Of a stretch of DNA of 64,000 nucleotides, positions 46,349 to 56,282 are shown one piece after another. Position 1 is the first letter of the stretch, and every line of letters begins with the position of its first letter. Below the pieces are notes generated by a model. The model saw only the letters and a list, made by a program, of their open reading frames with translations. It ran no database searches and was not told where the DNA came from. Source of the stretch: Aporhodopirellula rubra (GTDB lineage Bacteria; Planctomycetota; Planctomycetia; Pirellulales; Pirellulaceae); contig NZ_JACHXU010000004.1 of NCBI RefSeq assembly GCF_014192335.1, positions 351,414-415,413 on the forward strand. Direction: 5' to 3'. The position numbers were made by a program, and so were the translations under genes.

Positions 46349-48037
46349 TTACAGTGCCATCAAGATTTCAAGCATCTCCGACGCGGTGGCAATCACCCGT
46401 GACGAAGCTTGAAAGGCACGTTGATACGAAATCAACTTGATCGACTCTTCATCGATGTTGACCCCCGTGATGGCCAAGTGTTGACTTCGCAAAGTCGCAT
46501 AGAAGTCGTTGAGACCTTCGCTCGAACTGGTTTGCAAATTCACTTCGCGGCCGATCTTCGCGAGCATCTGTTCGTGCAACCCACGAATGGACCGTCCGTC
46601 GAGATCATCCACCGGACGGTCGACGAGGTCCAACAGTTCGTAGAGCGTGTTAGTGTCTTGATCGATTCCGCCCGATGAGATCGCCAACAAGTCGAGATCG
46701 TCTTTGATCACTTGGTTCACCGCGATGTCTTTTGCCGACGTCCCGGTGAAGAATGTGTTGAGCCCCGCTGCGGCTAAGAAACCGCTCGTGTCTTCCCCGA
46801 ACGTGAACTGCGACGTCGGCGAATCACTTTCAATTCGCAACCGCCCATCGCTCGACAACGAGGCCGAGATACCGGTGATGTCATTCAATTGCGCGGCGAT
46901 CGAATCCAACGTCGAATCGCCGATCTGTCCCAAATTCCGAACTTCGATCCGGGTCGTCGAAAGTAACTCGCCATCGTTATCGACGAGGTTGAAATCAAAA
47001 CTACCGTTCTTCGGTTCAAACGACAAATCGGCTTGGCTGATCGGCGTTCCCGGCAACCCCGAGTAGGCGGCTTCGAGTGAATCGAAACCGGTCCGACCTT
47101 GGCCTTGCGAGTGAACTTCGTTGACGCCGCGGATCAACGACTCGGCCATGTAGTCGAGGTTATCGATGTAGTTACCGAATACGCCACCGCGGATTTCGAT
47201 CGCTGCACCGAGCTTGCCGCCTTTGACCTGCAAGGGAGCATCAGTGTCGACAATCCGAACTTCCAAACCGTCCGCCGATTCGTCAAATGCCGCATACACT
47301 TCGCGATAGTTACGGTTACTGACGAGGTAGTCACCGCCGACGAACACGTTAACGTTGCCGCTCTCTTGTTCTTGGAAATTGATATCGATGTAGCTGGCGA
47401 GTTCTTCCAGATCGCGATACCGCTGATCTCGCAAACCGGTCGCATCGCTGCCGAGCAAACCGCCGCCTTCGATCGTGGCGATTTCGGTATTCAATCTCGC
47501 AATGCGTTCGGTCAACCGGTTGATCTGAGTGGCCATGTCAGACATGTCGCCATTCCACTGGTCCGCCAAATTGCCTGCTTTCGTTCGAGCCGTTTGCAAG
47601 TTTTCGGCGAGGTTTTCACCTTGGATGATCACGAACTCACGCATCGCCGAATCGTTCGGCTGAGTCGACAAGTCATGCAGCGCGTTGTTGAACAACGAAA
47701 ACTGTTCGCTCAGTCCGCCGCCATCGAGATCCGTGGTCAACTCCTCGAGTTGGTTGTAGGCCGACTGCAACGCCTCGCTTCCCGACAGCGCGGTCTTAGC
47801 GTTAAACATCCGTTCGGCGAGAGCCTGGTCGATGACCTGCTTCACACCGGTGGCCCGGACCCCGGTTCCCAGGATCAGCCCGCCTTCGCGGACCGCCACG
47901 GCAGGGGTCTGTTCAAGACGCTGCCGGATAAAGCCTTCGGTGTTGGCGTTGGCAATGTTATTACCAACTACCTGCAGTCCCACCTGAGCCGTATTAAGAG
48001 CGCCGGCGGATTGCTGAATCGTTCCGAATAGCCCCAT
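46349..48037 (-). CDS. flgK: Flagellar hook-associated protein 1 (FlgK)
   Basis: FlgK forms the first hook-filament junction ring. The 562-residue protein has the N-terminal rod motif LNTAQVGLQVVGNNIANANT, RTKAGNLADQWNGDM and LTERIARLNTEIATIEGGG, and the C-terminal helix FYATLRSQHLAITGVNIDEE and YQRAFQASSRVIATASEMLE. Both termini form the usual D0 coiled coil. The ATG at 48037 puts GLFGTIQQS at the start, as expected; an upstream in-frame codon at 48121 would add 28 unrelated residues. No other flagellar gene is in the window, so flgK is separate from FlgL and FliD here. Confidence 0.95.
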   Translation of the reverse strand: MGLFGTIQQSAGALNTAQVGLQVVGNNIANANTEGFIRQRLEQTPAVAVREGGLILGTGVRATGVKQVIDQALAERMFNAKTALSGSEALQSAYNQLEELTTDLDGGGLSEQFSLFNNALHDLSTQPNDSAMREFVIIQGENLAENLQTARTKAGNLADQWNGDMSDMATQINRLTERIARLNTEIATIEGGGLLGSDATGLRDQRYRDLEELASYIDINFQEQESGNVNVFVGGDYLVSNRNYREVYAAFDESADGLEVRIVDTDAPLQVKGGKLGAAIEIRGGVFGNYIDNLDYMAESLIRGVNEVHSQGQGRTGFDSLEAAYSGLPGTPISQADLSFEPKNGSFDFNLVDNDGELLSTTRIEVRNLGQIGDSTLDSIAAQLNDITGISASLSSDGRLRIESDSPTSQFTFGEDTSGFLAAAGLNTFFTGTSAKDIAVNQVIKDDLDLLAISSGGIDQDTNTLYELLDLVDRPVDDLDGRSIRGLHEQMLAKIGREVNLQTSSSEGLNDFYATLRSQHLAITGVNIDEESIKLISYQRAFQASSRVIATASEMLEILMAL

Positions 48038-48413
48038 GGCGGCGAACCCTCTCAGTGAACCATACGACCCTCGAAAGAGAGCCCACCTATCAGGAAAGGT
48101 ATCGACCGTCATAACCGTCAAACTTGATCGAATCCGACCAACTTCGCGGCGGTGACGCGAAGGAGAGGGTCAGGTGCCCGGATTCACCGGCATTTTGCGT
48201 CCATCGCAGATGTCTCCTGGGATCCGACTCGCTCCGCTGCGTTGACGCAATCCCGGTCGATGACCTCCTTGTCGGCCGCATCCCGTTTGAGGGACCGCGG
48301 CCTCTCCGCCCCCTTGGATAGGTCAATAGTCGATTCCGCTTTGATGCCGTAGGATGTTGGGTTCAATTTTGAGCATTTCTTTCCCTCACCCCCGCTTTCT
48401 GCCGGTCCTATTG
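48038..48413. other. Divergent promoter region between flgK and the ZIP transporter
   Basis: The 376-bp gap holds the promoters of both genes. I see no sigma-28 box or Zur box clear enough to report, and no supported gene. Confidence 0.4.
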
Positions 48414-49436
48414 ATGTCGCTGTCGCCCGAACCGTTGTTAATCGTCTACTGCGTGTTCGTCATCATGGCGTCACTAATGGGCGGGCGACTGTCGAAACTC
48501 TTTCGCATGACTCACTTGCGAACGCAGATGCTGATGAGCGGCGTGGGTGGTTTAATGCTAGGCATCGCACTTTTACACCTGTTGCCACACGCGACCGAGG
48601 TGCTCGGTTCGTCTTCCAAAACCGGGGGAGCGGCGTTGGTGGGCTTGATTTCGATGTTCCTCCTGATCCGCTTATTTCACACCCATGACCACGGTGCCAA
48701 GGAACCCGACCCAGCGCACGATCACGCCCACCACGATCACGGTGATTCCCCCGAGGGCGAGACTTCTCATGAGCATGGGCATGCCCACGAGGAAGTGCAT
48801 TCTCACGCACACAGCCATTCTCACGGACACGATCATTCCCATTCCCATTCCCATTCCCACGCTCACCCCCACAAGGGACTCAGTTGGGCAGGGATGTTCT
48901 TCGGTTTAGCCCTACACACCATCATCGATGGCGTCGCACTGGCGAGTAGCGTGATCGCGGACGCTCACCACGGTGCGTGGCTGGGTCTGGCGGGTCTGGG
49001 AACGTTCTTGGCAGTCGCCTTTCACAAACCTCTCGACGCGTTCGCGATCACGTCGGTGATGAGCAAACAAGGCTGGTCCGAGAACGCCCAGAGTGCCGCG
49101 AATATCTGCTTTTCACTGGCCTGCCCGCTCGGTGCGTTGCTGATGTATTTCGGTGCAACGCACTGGACCGAAGGCACGGAAGTCCTCGGTTGGGGGCTTG
49201 CCGTATCAGCCGGATTCTTCATCTGCATCGCCCTGGCAGACCTTCTTCCGGAGGTCGCATTTCACGATCACGACCGTGGAAAATTGACGACCGCACTGCT
49301 TCTCGGTGTGGCCATCGCGGTCGGAATCGAAAATTTGCCAGGACACAAACACAACTCGCATGACGGGCACGATCACACCTTCCAGAACACGCCCCAGAAC
49401 ACGACGGATGTGTTGATGCCCGAGGAATCTCCGTAA
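48414..49436 (+). CDS. ZIP-family metal transporter with His-rich loop
   Basis: ZIP transporters move Zn2+ or other divalent metals into the cytoplasm. The 340-residue protein has about eight helices, with the conserved metal-path helices containing GLALHTIIDGVALAS and AVAFHKPLDAFAI. Between helices 3 and 4 (about residues 88-155) lies a loop with dozens of His residues (HSHAHSHSHGHDHSHSHSHS), likely a zinc store or sensor; a second His patch is at the C-terminus. The ATG at 48414 is used; an in-frame start at 48354 adds 20 residues. The small His/Cys-rich protein follows 133 bp downstream. Confidence 0.92.
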   Translation: MSLSPEPLLIVYCVFVIMASLMGGRLSKLFRMTHLRTQMLMSGVGGLMLGIALLHLLPHATEVLGSSSKTGGAALVGLISMFLLIRLFHTHDHGAKEPDPAHDHAHHDHGDSPEGETSHEHGHAHEEVHSHAHSHSHGHDHSHSHSHSHAHPHKGLSWAGMFFGLALHTIIDGVALASSVIADAHHGAWLGLAGLGTFLAVAFHKPLDAFAITSVMSKQGWSENAQSAANICFSLACPLGALLMYFGATHWTEGTEVLGWGLAVSAGFFICIALADLLPEVAFHDHDRGKLTTALLLGVAIAVGIENLPGHKHNSHDGHDHTFQNTPQNTTDVLMPEESP

Positions 49437-49569
49437 AAACACGAAATTCCTTGCGAAAAAGCAGCTTCATTTATTCTGTTTCTACGCGTAATCTGTTATG
49501 AACCAAACACAGTTCAACGCGTAGCACGCATACACCGTTCTCTTGCTCGGCCCTCGACACCCGCAATTC

Positions 49570-50028
49570 ATGCAACGTTTCACCGCTCAAATCGCACTGA
49601 TCGCCTATGTGGTAGGTGGCTGGCTTTTGCCCGCTGCCCACCATCATGTGCATGATCATTCGGCGGGCGGTGTTGCGTGTGAGTGTGCGGTTGTGGCAAC
49701 GCAACCGGCGGCAACGCCGACGCCTGCCCCACACACGCCCGAATCGCACGATACCGGTTGTTGCTGTGACCATTCCACAGAACATCCGAGTGCGGACGAC
49801 CATCCGGAATCGCACTCGTCGTTGGTTGCCGGGCAATCCAAAGCCGACGAATGCGTGGGGCTTTGTGCTCTTTGCTGTTCGATCAGTTTGGTCGGACAGG
49901 TCGGCGACTCGTTGGCGATATCGTTCGCTCCTTTCGCCAGCGACGACGAGTCTCGCCTCAAGGGACTCACCTTTCCACTTCCGCCTCTCTGTGGCGGAGT
50001 CTCTTCACGTGGTCCGCCCACTGTTTGA
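49570..50028 (+). CDS. Small His/Cys-rich exported protein
   Basis: This 152-residue protein has an N-terminal hydrophobic segment (ALIAYVVGGWLLPAAHHH), probably a signal or anchor, then many His and Cys residues (HHHVHDHSAGGVACECAV, CCCDHSTEHPSADDH, CVGLCALCCS). No family is recognised. The composition suggests metal binding, probably zinc or copper in the periplasm. It directly follows the ZIP transporter on the same strand, so a joint role in metal uptake is plausible. An imperfect TGAAC-N8-GTTCA repeat at 49499-49516 could be an operator, but that is speculative. Confidence 0.68.
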   Translation: MQRFTAQIALIAYVVGGWLLPAAHHHVHDHSAGGVACECAVVATQPAATPTPAPHTPESHDTGCCCDHSTEHPSADDHPESHSSLVAGQSKADECVGLCALCCSISLVGQVGDSLAISFAPFASDDESRLKGLTFPLPPLCGGVSSRGPPTV

Positions 50029-50270
50029 TTGAGTTTCCGGAATCTTTGTGACCGACGGGTAGCCTCTGCGCACCTGTTCGTTATCGCGATGTTTTCAGCA
50101 CGCTGCTGGCTAGCTCGCTGCGTTCTCGAAAGCACCACTGCGACAAATCCGGATCGGGCCTACGGGGCCTTCCATGAGAATCTCGAGTCTGCCGATCAAA
50201 GGCGACTCAATGATCGAGCTTGCAATCTTTCTCATTAATCAATCATTCCATTATTTGTTCGGACTCTACT

Positions 50271-51491
50271 ATGAAATCAACTCACCCGGCGCGTCGCGCC
50301 CCATTCGGATTCACCCTCGTCGAACTTCTGGTCGTGATCGCCATCATCGGTGTGCTCGTCGGCCTGCTCCTCCCCGCCGTCCAAGCTGCGCGCGAAGCAG
50401 CACGGCGAATGAGTTGCAGCAACAACCTCAAACAACTCGGACTTGCGGTCCACAATTACCACTCCTCCTACAATAAAATGCCAATGCACGGTGCAGGCAC
50501 CTGGGCCGATGGAGCCGCCGTCGGCAGCAACCTGACCAACCGCATGGATTTGTCGATCTGGGTCGGACTGACACCGTTCTTCGAACAGCAAGCGTTGTGG
50601 GAACAAATCGTGAACCCGATGGCCAACGCAGGTGGCACGCCCAACCCTTGGCCGGCGATGGGTCCCGAAACGAACGAAGGGAACTACGCACCGTGGTCAA
50701 CCGAAATCCCAACCCTTCGCTGCCCAAGCGATCCGGGAACGGGATTGCCAGCGTTGGGCCGTACCAACTACGCGGCGTGCCTTGGTGATTCGATCCACTA
50801 CATGGGATTGGGCAAACTCGGAATCGATAACGACCCTTCTGCACCGACGTTGGTTCTCGGCAACGCTTCCACTCACGCATCGGAAACCCGTGCTGCGTGT
50901 CGTGGTGCGTTTGTGTCACACCAGCAAACAGGTTTCCGTGACATTCTCGATGGGCTCGCCAACACCATCATCTGTGGCGAGATCACGACTGACCTTGGTG
51001 ACCGCAACATTCGGACAATTGCTGCAGTTGGTAATGACAGTGGCGCCGAAACGGTTCGAGACGAGCCCGATTTGTGCTTGCACGAAGGTCTTACCGACAG
51101 CACGCGTCCACAATTTTGGGCAACCGGAACGCCGCCGACACTTGCGGCGTCTAATGAAGGCCGAGGCTACCGTTGGGCATCGTCCGGCGCGGCTTATTCC
51201 GCGGTTAACACAATTCTTCCGCCGAACCGTGAACTCTGCTTTGGCGGTACAACCGCCGACAGTTACGGAATAGCGTCGGTGAGCAGCCAGCACCAAGGCG
51301 GTGCCCATGTTTTGATGGGTGATGGCGCGGTACGATTCATCACCGACTCTATTGAGGCGGGAGATGTCCACCACGGCAATGTGTGGTCGGGTGGAACCGG
51401 CGAAAGCGCACCAGGCTCTATCAGCCCTTACGGTTTGTGGGGTGCATTGGGTACGCGAGCCGGAAAGGAAGTCGCATCCATCGATCAGTAA
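50271..51491 (+). CDS. DUF1559 prepilin-like protein
   Basis: The protein starts with a type IV prepilin-like leader ([19 protein letters not shown]) that is cleaved before the Phe in the family, followed by [20 protein letters not shown]. The 406 residues end with [20 protein letters not shown], the H-x-G-G-A-x-V-x-x-x-D-G motif of DUF1559. These proteins are strongly expanded in planctomycetes and are thought to form pseudopilin-like surface structures. tdh begins seven bases downstream, an odd partner. Confidence 0.9.
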   Translation: MKSTHPARRAPFGFTLVELLVVIAIIGVLVGLLLPAVQAAREAARRMSCSNNLKQLGLAVHNYHSSYNKMPMHGAGTWADGAAVGSNLTNRMDLSIWVGLTPFFEQQALWEQIVNPMANAGGTPNPWPAMGPETNEGNYAPWSTEIPTLRCPSDPGTGLPALGRTNYAACLGDSIHYMGLGKLGIDNDPSAPTLVLGNASTHASETRAACRGAFVSHQQTGFRDILDGLANTIICGEITTDLGDRNIRTIAAVGNDSGAETVRDEPDLCLHEGLTDSTRPQFWATGTPPTLAASNEGRGYRWASSGAAYSAVNTILPPNRELCFGGTTADSYGIASVSSQHQGGAHVLMGDGAVRFITDSIEAGDVHHGNVWSGGTGESAPGSISPYGLWGALGTRAGKEVASIDQ

Positions 51492-51498
51492 TTCGAAT

Positions 51499-52527
51499 AT
51501 GAAAGCACTCGTTAAGCGTCACCGACAGCCGGGTTTGTGGTTAGAAGAAGTCCCCATCCCCAGCATCGGTATCAACGATGTGCTGATTCGAGTGGATCGC
51601 ACTGGCATTTGCGGAACTGACGTTCATATCTACACATGGGACGCCTGGGCTCAAAAAACGATTCCAGTCCCCATGGTCGTCGGGCATGAGTTCGTCGGAG
51701 AAATTGTCGAAGTCGGCTCGAACGTGGTCGACTTTCGCGCCGGCGACATCGTCAGTGGAGAAGGGCACGTTGTCTGTGGCCGCTGCCGCAATTGCATGGC
51801 GGGCCGACGTCACCTGTGTGCCGACACAAAGGGGATCGGGGTGAACCGCCCCGGTGCCTTTGCCGAATACATCGCGCTCCCGGTAACCAATGTTTGGAAC
51901 CATGATCGCAATATCGACCGTGACATCGCGGCCATCTTTGACCCTTTCGGCAACGCCGTTCATACCGCGTTGTCGTTCGAGATCCTAGGCGAGGATGTGC
52001 TGATCACCGGCGCGGGACCGATCGGCTGCATGGCCGCAGCGGTCGCAAAACATGCCGGTGCCCGACACGTCGTCCTCACGGACATCAACCCTTGGCGTCT
52101 CGAACTCGGTAAGAAACTCGGTGCCACCCGGACCGTCGATGTTCGCCACGAGAAACTCTTTGACGTTCAACGCGAACTCGGCATGAAAGAAGGCTTCAAC
52201 GTCGGCCTGGAAATGTCGGGCAACCCGACCGCCTTCCGCGACATGATCTCGCAAATGTGTCATGGCGGAAACATCGCGATGCTGGGAATCCCCAGCGAAG
52301 AAATGTCGATCGACTGGAACACGGTCGTCTTTAATATGCTAACGATCAAAGGCATCTACGGTCGCGAGATGTACGACACGTGGTACCAAATGACCATGAT
52401 GCTCCAGTGCGGCCTGGATCTATCGCCAATCGTCACTCACCGGTTTGACTACCAGGATTTTGAAAAAGGTTTTGACGTGATGATGTCAGGACAGTCCGGC
52501 AAGGTCATTTTGAATTGGAACGTGTAA
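51499..52527 (+). CDS. tdh: L-threonine 3-dehydrogenase
   Basis: Tdh oxidises threonine to 2-amino-3-ketobutyrate with NAD+. The 342-residue zinc alcohol-dehydrogenase fold protein has the catalytic zinc site in [13 protein letters not shown] and [12 protein letters not shown], the structural zinc cysteines in [15 protein letters not shown], and the Rossmann loop [20 protein letters not shown]. The kbl start follows directly after its stop, so the complete threonine-to-glycine pathway is here. The frame is open further upstream, overlapping the DUF1559 gene, but the ATG at 51499 gives the family N-terminus [18 protein letters not shown]. Confidence 0.96.
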   Translation: MKALVKRHRQPGLWLEEVPIPSIGINDVLIRVDRTGICGTDVHIYTWDAWAQKTIPVPMVVGHEFVGEIVEVGSNVVDFRAGDIVSGEGHVVCGRCRNCMAGRRHLCADTKGIGVNRPGAFAEYIALPVTNVWNHDRNIDRDIAAIFDPFGNAVHTALSFEILGEDVLITGAGPIGCMAAAVAKHAGARHVVLTDINPWRLELGKKLGATRTVDVRHEKLFDVQRELGMKEGFNVGLEMSGNPTAFRDMISQMCHGGNIAMLGIPSEEMSIDWNTVVFNMLTIKGIYGREMYDTWYQMTMMLQCGLDLSPIVTHRFDYQDFEKGFDVMMSGQSGKVILNWNV

Positions 52528-53712
52528 ATGTACGGTAGCTTTCGCAAACACCTAGACGAGCAACTCAATCAGATCCGTGAAGACGGCCTCTACAAATCCG
52601 AACGTTCGATCCGTTCTCCGCAGGACATGCATGTCCGCGTCGGTGACGACAAAACCGTACTCAACCTGTGCGCCAACAATTACCTCGGCCTGGCTGAACA
52701 CGAAGGCGTCCGGGACGCTGCCGCGAAAGGGCTCGAACAATGGGGCTACGGTTTATCGTCAGTGCGATTTATCTGCGGAACGCAAACCATTCACAAGGAA
52801 CTCGAACAACGGCTCAGCGATTTCCTCGGAACCGAAGACACGATCCTGTACACCTCCTGCTTTGACGCCAACGGGGGCCTCTTCGAAACCCTGCTCGGCG
52901 CCGAGGATGCCGTGATCTCCGACGCTCTTAATCACGCGTCGATCATCGATGGCATTCGTTTGTGCAAAGCCCAGCGATTCCGATACGCCAACAATGACCT
53001 GGCCGATCTCGAAGCCAAACTGATCGAAGCGAGTTCAGCCCGGTATCGGTTGATCGCCACCGACGGCGTGTTTTCGATGGACGGCACGATCGCCAACCTG
53101 CCGGGCATTTGCGACCTCGCCGAGCGATACGACGCGTTGGTCATGGTCGACGACTCTCACTCCGTCGGATTCATGGGCAAACACGGACGCGGCACCCATG
53201 AACACCATGACGTCATGGACCGGATCGACATCATCACGGGAACACTCGGCAAAGCACTCGGCGGCGCCAGCGGCGGATACACAAGTGGGCGCCGTGAAAT
53301 CGTCGAACTACTACGCCAACGTTCACGCCCGTACCTGTTTTCAAACTCGGTCGCCCCTCCCATTGTCGCCGGTTCGATCGCAGCTCTCGATCTGCTGAAC
53401 GACTCGACGGAGCTGCGCGACCGCCTCGAAGAAAACACCGCGTTCTTCCGCGCCGGATTGCAGGATGCGGGTTTCGACATCATTCCGGGCGAACACCCGA
53501 TCGTTCCGATCATGCTGGGCGATGCCGTTGTTGCGGCCCGCATGGCCGACGCGATGCTGGAGAAAGGCGTCTACGTTGTGGGTTTCTCCTTCCCCGTCGT
53601 CCCCCGAGGGCAAGCCAGAATCCGAACCCAGGTCTCGGCTGCTCACACTCGAGACGATTTGTCCTTCGCGATCTCGAAATTCGCGGAAACCAAGGCTGAA
53701 TTGGGAGTGTAA
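52528..53712 (+). CDS. kbl: Glycine C-acetyltransferase (2-amino-3-ketobutyrate CoA ligase)
   Basis: Kbl cleaves the Tdh product 2-amino-3-ketobutyrate with CoA to glycine and acetyl-CoA. The 394-residue PLP enzyme has [52 protein letters not shown], and the PLP lysine K242 in [17 protein letters not shown]. It starts directly after the tdh stop, so the two are translationally coupled. Confidence 0.97.
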   Translation: MYGSFRKHLDEQLNQIREDGLYKSERSIRSPQDMHVRVGDDKTVLNLCANNYLGLAEHEGVRDAAAKGLEQWGYGLSSVRFICGTQTIHKELEQRLSDFLGTEDTILYTSCFDANGGLFETLLGAEDAVISDALNHASIIDGIRLCKAQRFRYANNDLADLEAKLIEASSARYRLIATDGVFSMDGTIANLPGICDLAERYDALVMVDDSHSVGFMGKHGRGTHEHHDVMDRIDIITGTLGKALGGASGGYTSGRREIVELLRQRSRPYLFSNSVAPPIVAGSIAALDLLNDSTELRDRLEENTAFFRAGLQDAGFDIIPGEHPIVPIMLGDAVVAARMADAMLEKGVYVVGFSFPVVPRGQARIRTQVSAAHTRDDLSFAISKFAETKAELGV

Positions 53713-53861
53713 GGCGTCTGCCGGAGCTTCAGATCAGAACGCGCGGGAGAAATTTTCATTCCGGGGCGGAACATTCCCCACCGGTGGGCGTTTGATAGCG
53801 TAGGATAATACGCTCTTGTATGATCTTACTCCCCCACTTGATTGTTCCAAGGAACCCGACC

Positions 53862-54401
53862 ATGAGAAGTTTTCTCGCTCTCGCACTCGTCGCTACTCTC
53901 GCCATGACGACGTTCGCAGATGAAAAACCCAATCGCAAAAACAAGGGCGAGCGGGCAGGCAAAGGCAACCCAATGGTCGCCCGCCTGATGACCAGCCTGA
54001 AAGACGCCGGCCTCAGCGCCGAACAAATGACGAAGATCCAAGCGGCCGCAAAGACCTTCGAAGCCAAGGTCAAAGAACTGCGTGAAAAAGGCCTCACTCC
54101 TGAAGTGACCAAAAAGCAATCCGAAGCCTCTAAAGCCGCCCGTGAAGCAGGCCTCAAAGGCAAAGAAATGGCCGCCAAAGTTAGCGAAGCGTTGAGCGAA
54201 GAAGAAATGGCACTCGTGAGCGAAATGCGAGCCGCCACCAATCAAATGAAAAAGACCATCGCTGGCGTGTTCACTGAAGAACAATTGGCCGCCCTTCCCG
54301 AGGCCGCTCGCAAACAACTCACCGCTCGCGGTGGCAATCGCGAAGCAGGAAAGGGGCAAGGCAAGGGAAAAGGTAAAGGCAAGAAGAAAGACGCTGCCTA
54401 A
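53862..54401 (+). CDS. Lys-rich exported helical protein
   Basis: The signal peptide RSFLALALVATLAMTTFADE starts at the ATG at 53862, with AAGGA upstream. The mature 160 residues are helical and rich in Lys, Ala and Glu, with LSAEQMTKIQAAAKTFEAKV and FTEEQLAALPEAARKQL. These recall the LTxxQ repeats of Spy/CpxP-type periplasmic chaperones. The tail is low complexity (GKGQGKGKGKGKKKDAA). Resemblance to Spy is a hypothesis from repeat pattern only. It stands alone downstream of kbl. Confidence 0.72.
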   Translation: MRSFLALALVATLAMTTFADEKPNRKNKGERAGKGNPMVARLMTSLKDAGLSAEQMTKIQAAAKTFEAKVKELREKGLTPEVTKKQSEASKAAREAGLKGKEMAAKVSEALSEEEMALVSEMRAATNQMKKTIAGVFTEEQLAALPEAARKQLTARGGNREAGKGQGKGKGKGKKKDAA

Positions 54402-54632
54402 TCACCAGCCTTTTTAGTCGTATCCGGATCATCTTCAACAGATACGCAGCCCGACATTTCGTCAGATCCGCACGCATCGAAATCGCAGTACTGTTTGCGT
54501 TGGCACCCCCAACCCGACACCTCGCGATTGACAAGTGTGCGGATTTTTTTTGGCCCCTTCACAGATCCATCGAACTTCGTGTCGGTCGGCGTAAGACTCT
54601 CTAGCTCTCAACGCCGCCGCACTTGGTCAATC

Positions 54633-56228
54633 CTAATAGACGTCGCGATGGTAACGTCCGCTGCTCGACAGGTCTTTGACGTACGCGGCCGCTTCCTCGT
54701 CGCTCATCCCACCTTCGGACGCGACCACCTGCTGCAACGCTCGATCGACGTCCTTGGCCATGCGAGAGGCATCGCCGCAAACATAAAACATGGCTCCCGA
54801 TTGCAACCACTGCCATAATTCAGCGGCGTTTTCTCGCATCCGGTCCTGCACATAAACCTTCTGATCACTGTCACGACTGAACGCGGTATCGAGCCGGGTA
54901 AGGATCCCCGAGGCTTGATACTCTTCGAGCTCGTCGCGATAGAGGAAATCGAACGCCTCGTGTTGGTCACCGAAAAACAACCAGTTCTTTCCAGCGGCTT
55001 TCGACTCGGCACGCTCTTGTAAGAATGCGACGAACGGCGCGATACCGGTACCGGGGCCGACCATAATCATGGGCGTTTCCGGATCCGACGGAACGGTAAA
55101 CCCGGCATGGTTGGGTTGCACGAACACACGAACGGTTTCGCCTGCATCAATACGCTCGGCCAACATCGTACTCGCGACACCTTTCCGCAATCGACCTTCC
55201 CGTTCGTAAACGACCTTACCAACTGTCAAATGCACTTGGTCGCCGACTCGCTTCATGCTGCTCGCGATAGAATACAAACGAGGGTTCAACGGATCGAGTG
55301 TTTCGATCACCTCCGTCCCTGACACCGTCGCCCCCTTGGCAACCTCAAAGACATCGAGGACATCAAACCCGTCGGGCACCCCGACGTCCAACATGTTGCG
55401 CAGGGTTGATTGCGCCGACGCATCGGTTATGCGATCGATCAACAGTTCAATCAACTCGTCGCTCGGATCTTTCAAGCAATAGTCTTCGCACAATGCCTTC
55501 AAGAGTGATTTCGTAGTCCCACTGGGCGTGGTCACGGTAACATTCGGATCGGCCGCCATCGCCTCGACTAGCCGATTCGCCAAGTCCGGGCAATTTTCCG
55601 GCATCACACCGAGCGCGTCACCGACATCGTACTTCAATCCCGAACCGGTGAGATCGATCACGACATGCCGCGTGTCTTTTGCGGAACCCTCCACATTCAG
55701 TTCACGAGACTCGATCAACTTCGCCGTGAATGGATTGTTGCGAGACCACTGTGCGGCTTTGCCGTTACGTGCGGCGGCACCGTTTGAGCTGCCATTAGGA
55801 GACGCCCCATTTCCATTGCCCGCAGAGTCGCTTTCGGCAAGAATCTTCTTAATCATCTGCTTCGTTTCTTTTCCGCCGGGACTGCACAGCGTGAGGTTGG
55901 TTTCTTCGCCGCGAGCAATGGCCTCGCTGTAAGTCTGGCAAAGATACCCACACGATCCACAATCGAGTTGAGCCATTGCAGCCATCAGCTTGCGTTCGGT
56001 TGGCTTGCCTTCCGCCAAAGCCATTCGATCCACAATCGGCAATGACGAATCGTGCCACGCGAAATCTTCCTCCGGTTCGGCTTCGGCAACGGTTCCTCCG
56101 AGATTCGCACCGAGTGCTTGCGAAACGACGGCGGGATCCGCATCGGCCTTGATGCCAGTCAGGCCGGCGAAAAATCCATTGAGCCAAGCACGTTGTTCTT
56201 CGTTAAATGGAGCTGATTCTGGAATCAT
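54633..56228 (-). CDS. Fe-S/flavin NADPH reductase for nitrate/nitrite assimilation (CysJ-type, no flavodoxin domain)
   Basis: The 531-residue protein joins an N-terminal Cys-rich domain to a ferredoxin-NADP reductase module. The Cys domain has LDCGSCGYLCQTYSEAI and LCSPGG, with cysteines at 90, 93, 97 and 115, probably a [4Fe-4S] cluster. The reductase half is like the FAD/NADPH part of sulfite reductase alpha (CysJ): DALGVMPENC, RLYSIASSM, VGPGTGIAPFVAFLQERAE, WLFFGDQHEAFDFLYRDELE, and the C-terminal DLSSSGRYHRDVY. There is no FMN flavodoxin domain. As the last gene of the nitrate operon it should supply NADPH electrons to NirA or NasA. The ATG at 56228 is used. Confidence 0.88.
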   Translation of the reverse strand: MIPESAPFNEEQRAWLNGFFAGLTGIKADADPAVVSQALGANLGGTVAEAEPEEDFAWHDSSLPIVDRMALAEGKPTERKLMAAMAQLDCGSCGYLCQTYSEAIARGEETNLTLCSPGGKETKQMIKKILAESDSAGNGNGASPNGSSNGAAARNGKAAQWSRNNPFTAKLIESRELNVEGSAKDTRHVVIDLTGSGLKYDVGDALGVMPENCPDLANRLVEAMAADPNVTVTTPSGTTKSLLKALCEDYCLKDPSDELIELLIDRITDASAQSTLRNMLDVGVPDGFDVLDVFEVAKGATVSGTEVIETLDPLNPRLYSIASSMKRVGDQVHLTVGKVVYEREGRLRKGVASTMLAERIDAGETVRVFVQPNHAGFTVPSDPETPMIMVGPGTGIAPFVAFLQERAESKAAGKNWLFFGDQHEAFDFLYRDELEEYQASGILTRLDTAFSRDSDQKVYVQDRMRENAAELWQWLQSGAMFYVCGDASRMAKDVDRALQQVVASEGGMSDEEAAAYVKDLSSSGRYHRDVY

Positions 56229-56282
56229 GGGTCGGCAATCGAATAAGAGTAAAAAGGGACACGTTAGTTTGCCAGGCAAACG

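Noticed and set aside
48038..48121. Longer start for FlgK
   Set aside because: The extra 28 residues are unlike FlgK; the conserved GLFGTIQQS start fits the ATG at 48037.
49499..49516. TGAAC-N8-GTTCA repeat as a Zur operator
   Set aside because: The half-sites are only five bases and do not match known Zur boxes; kept only as a speculative note.
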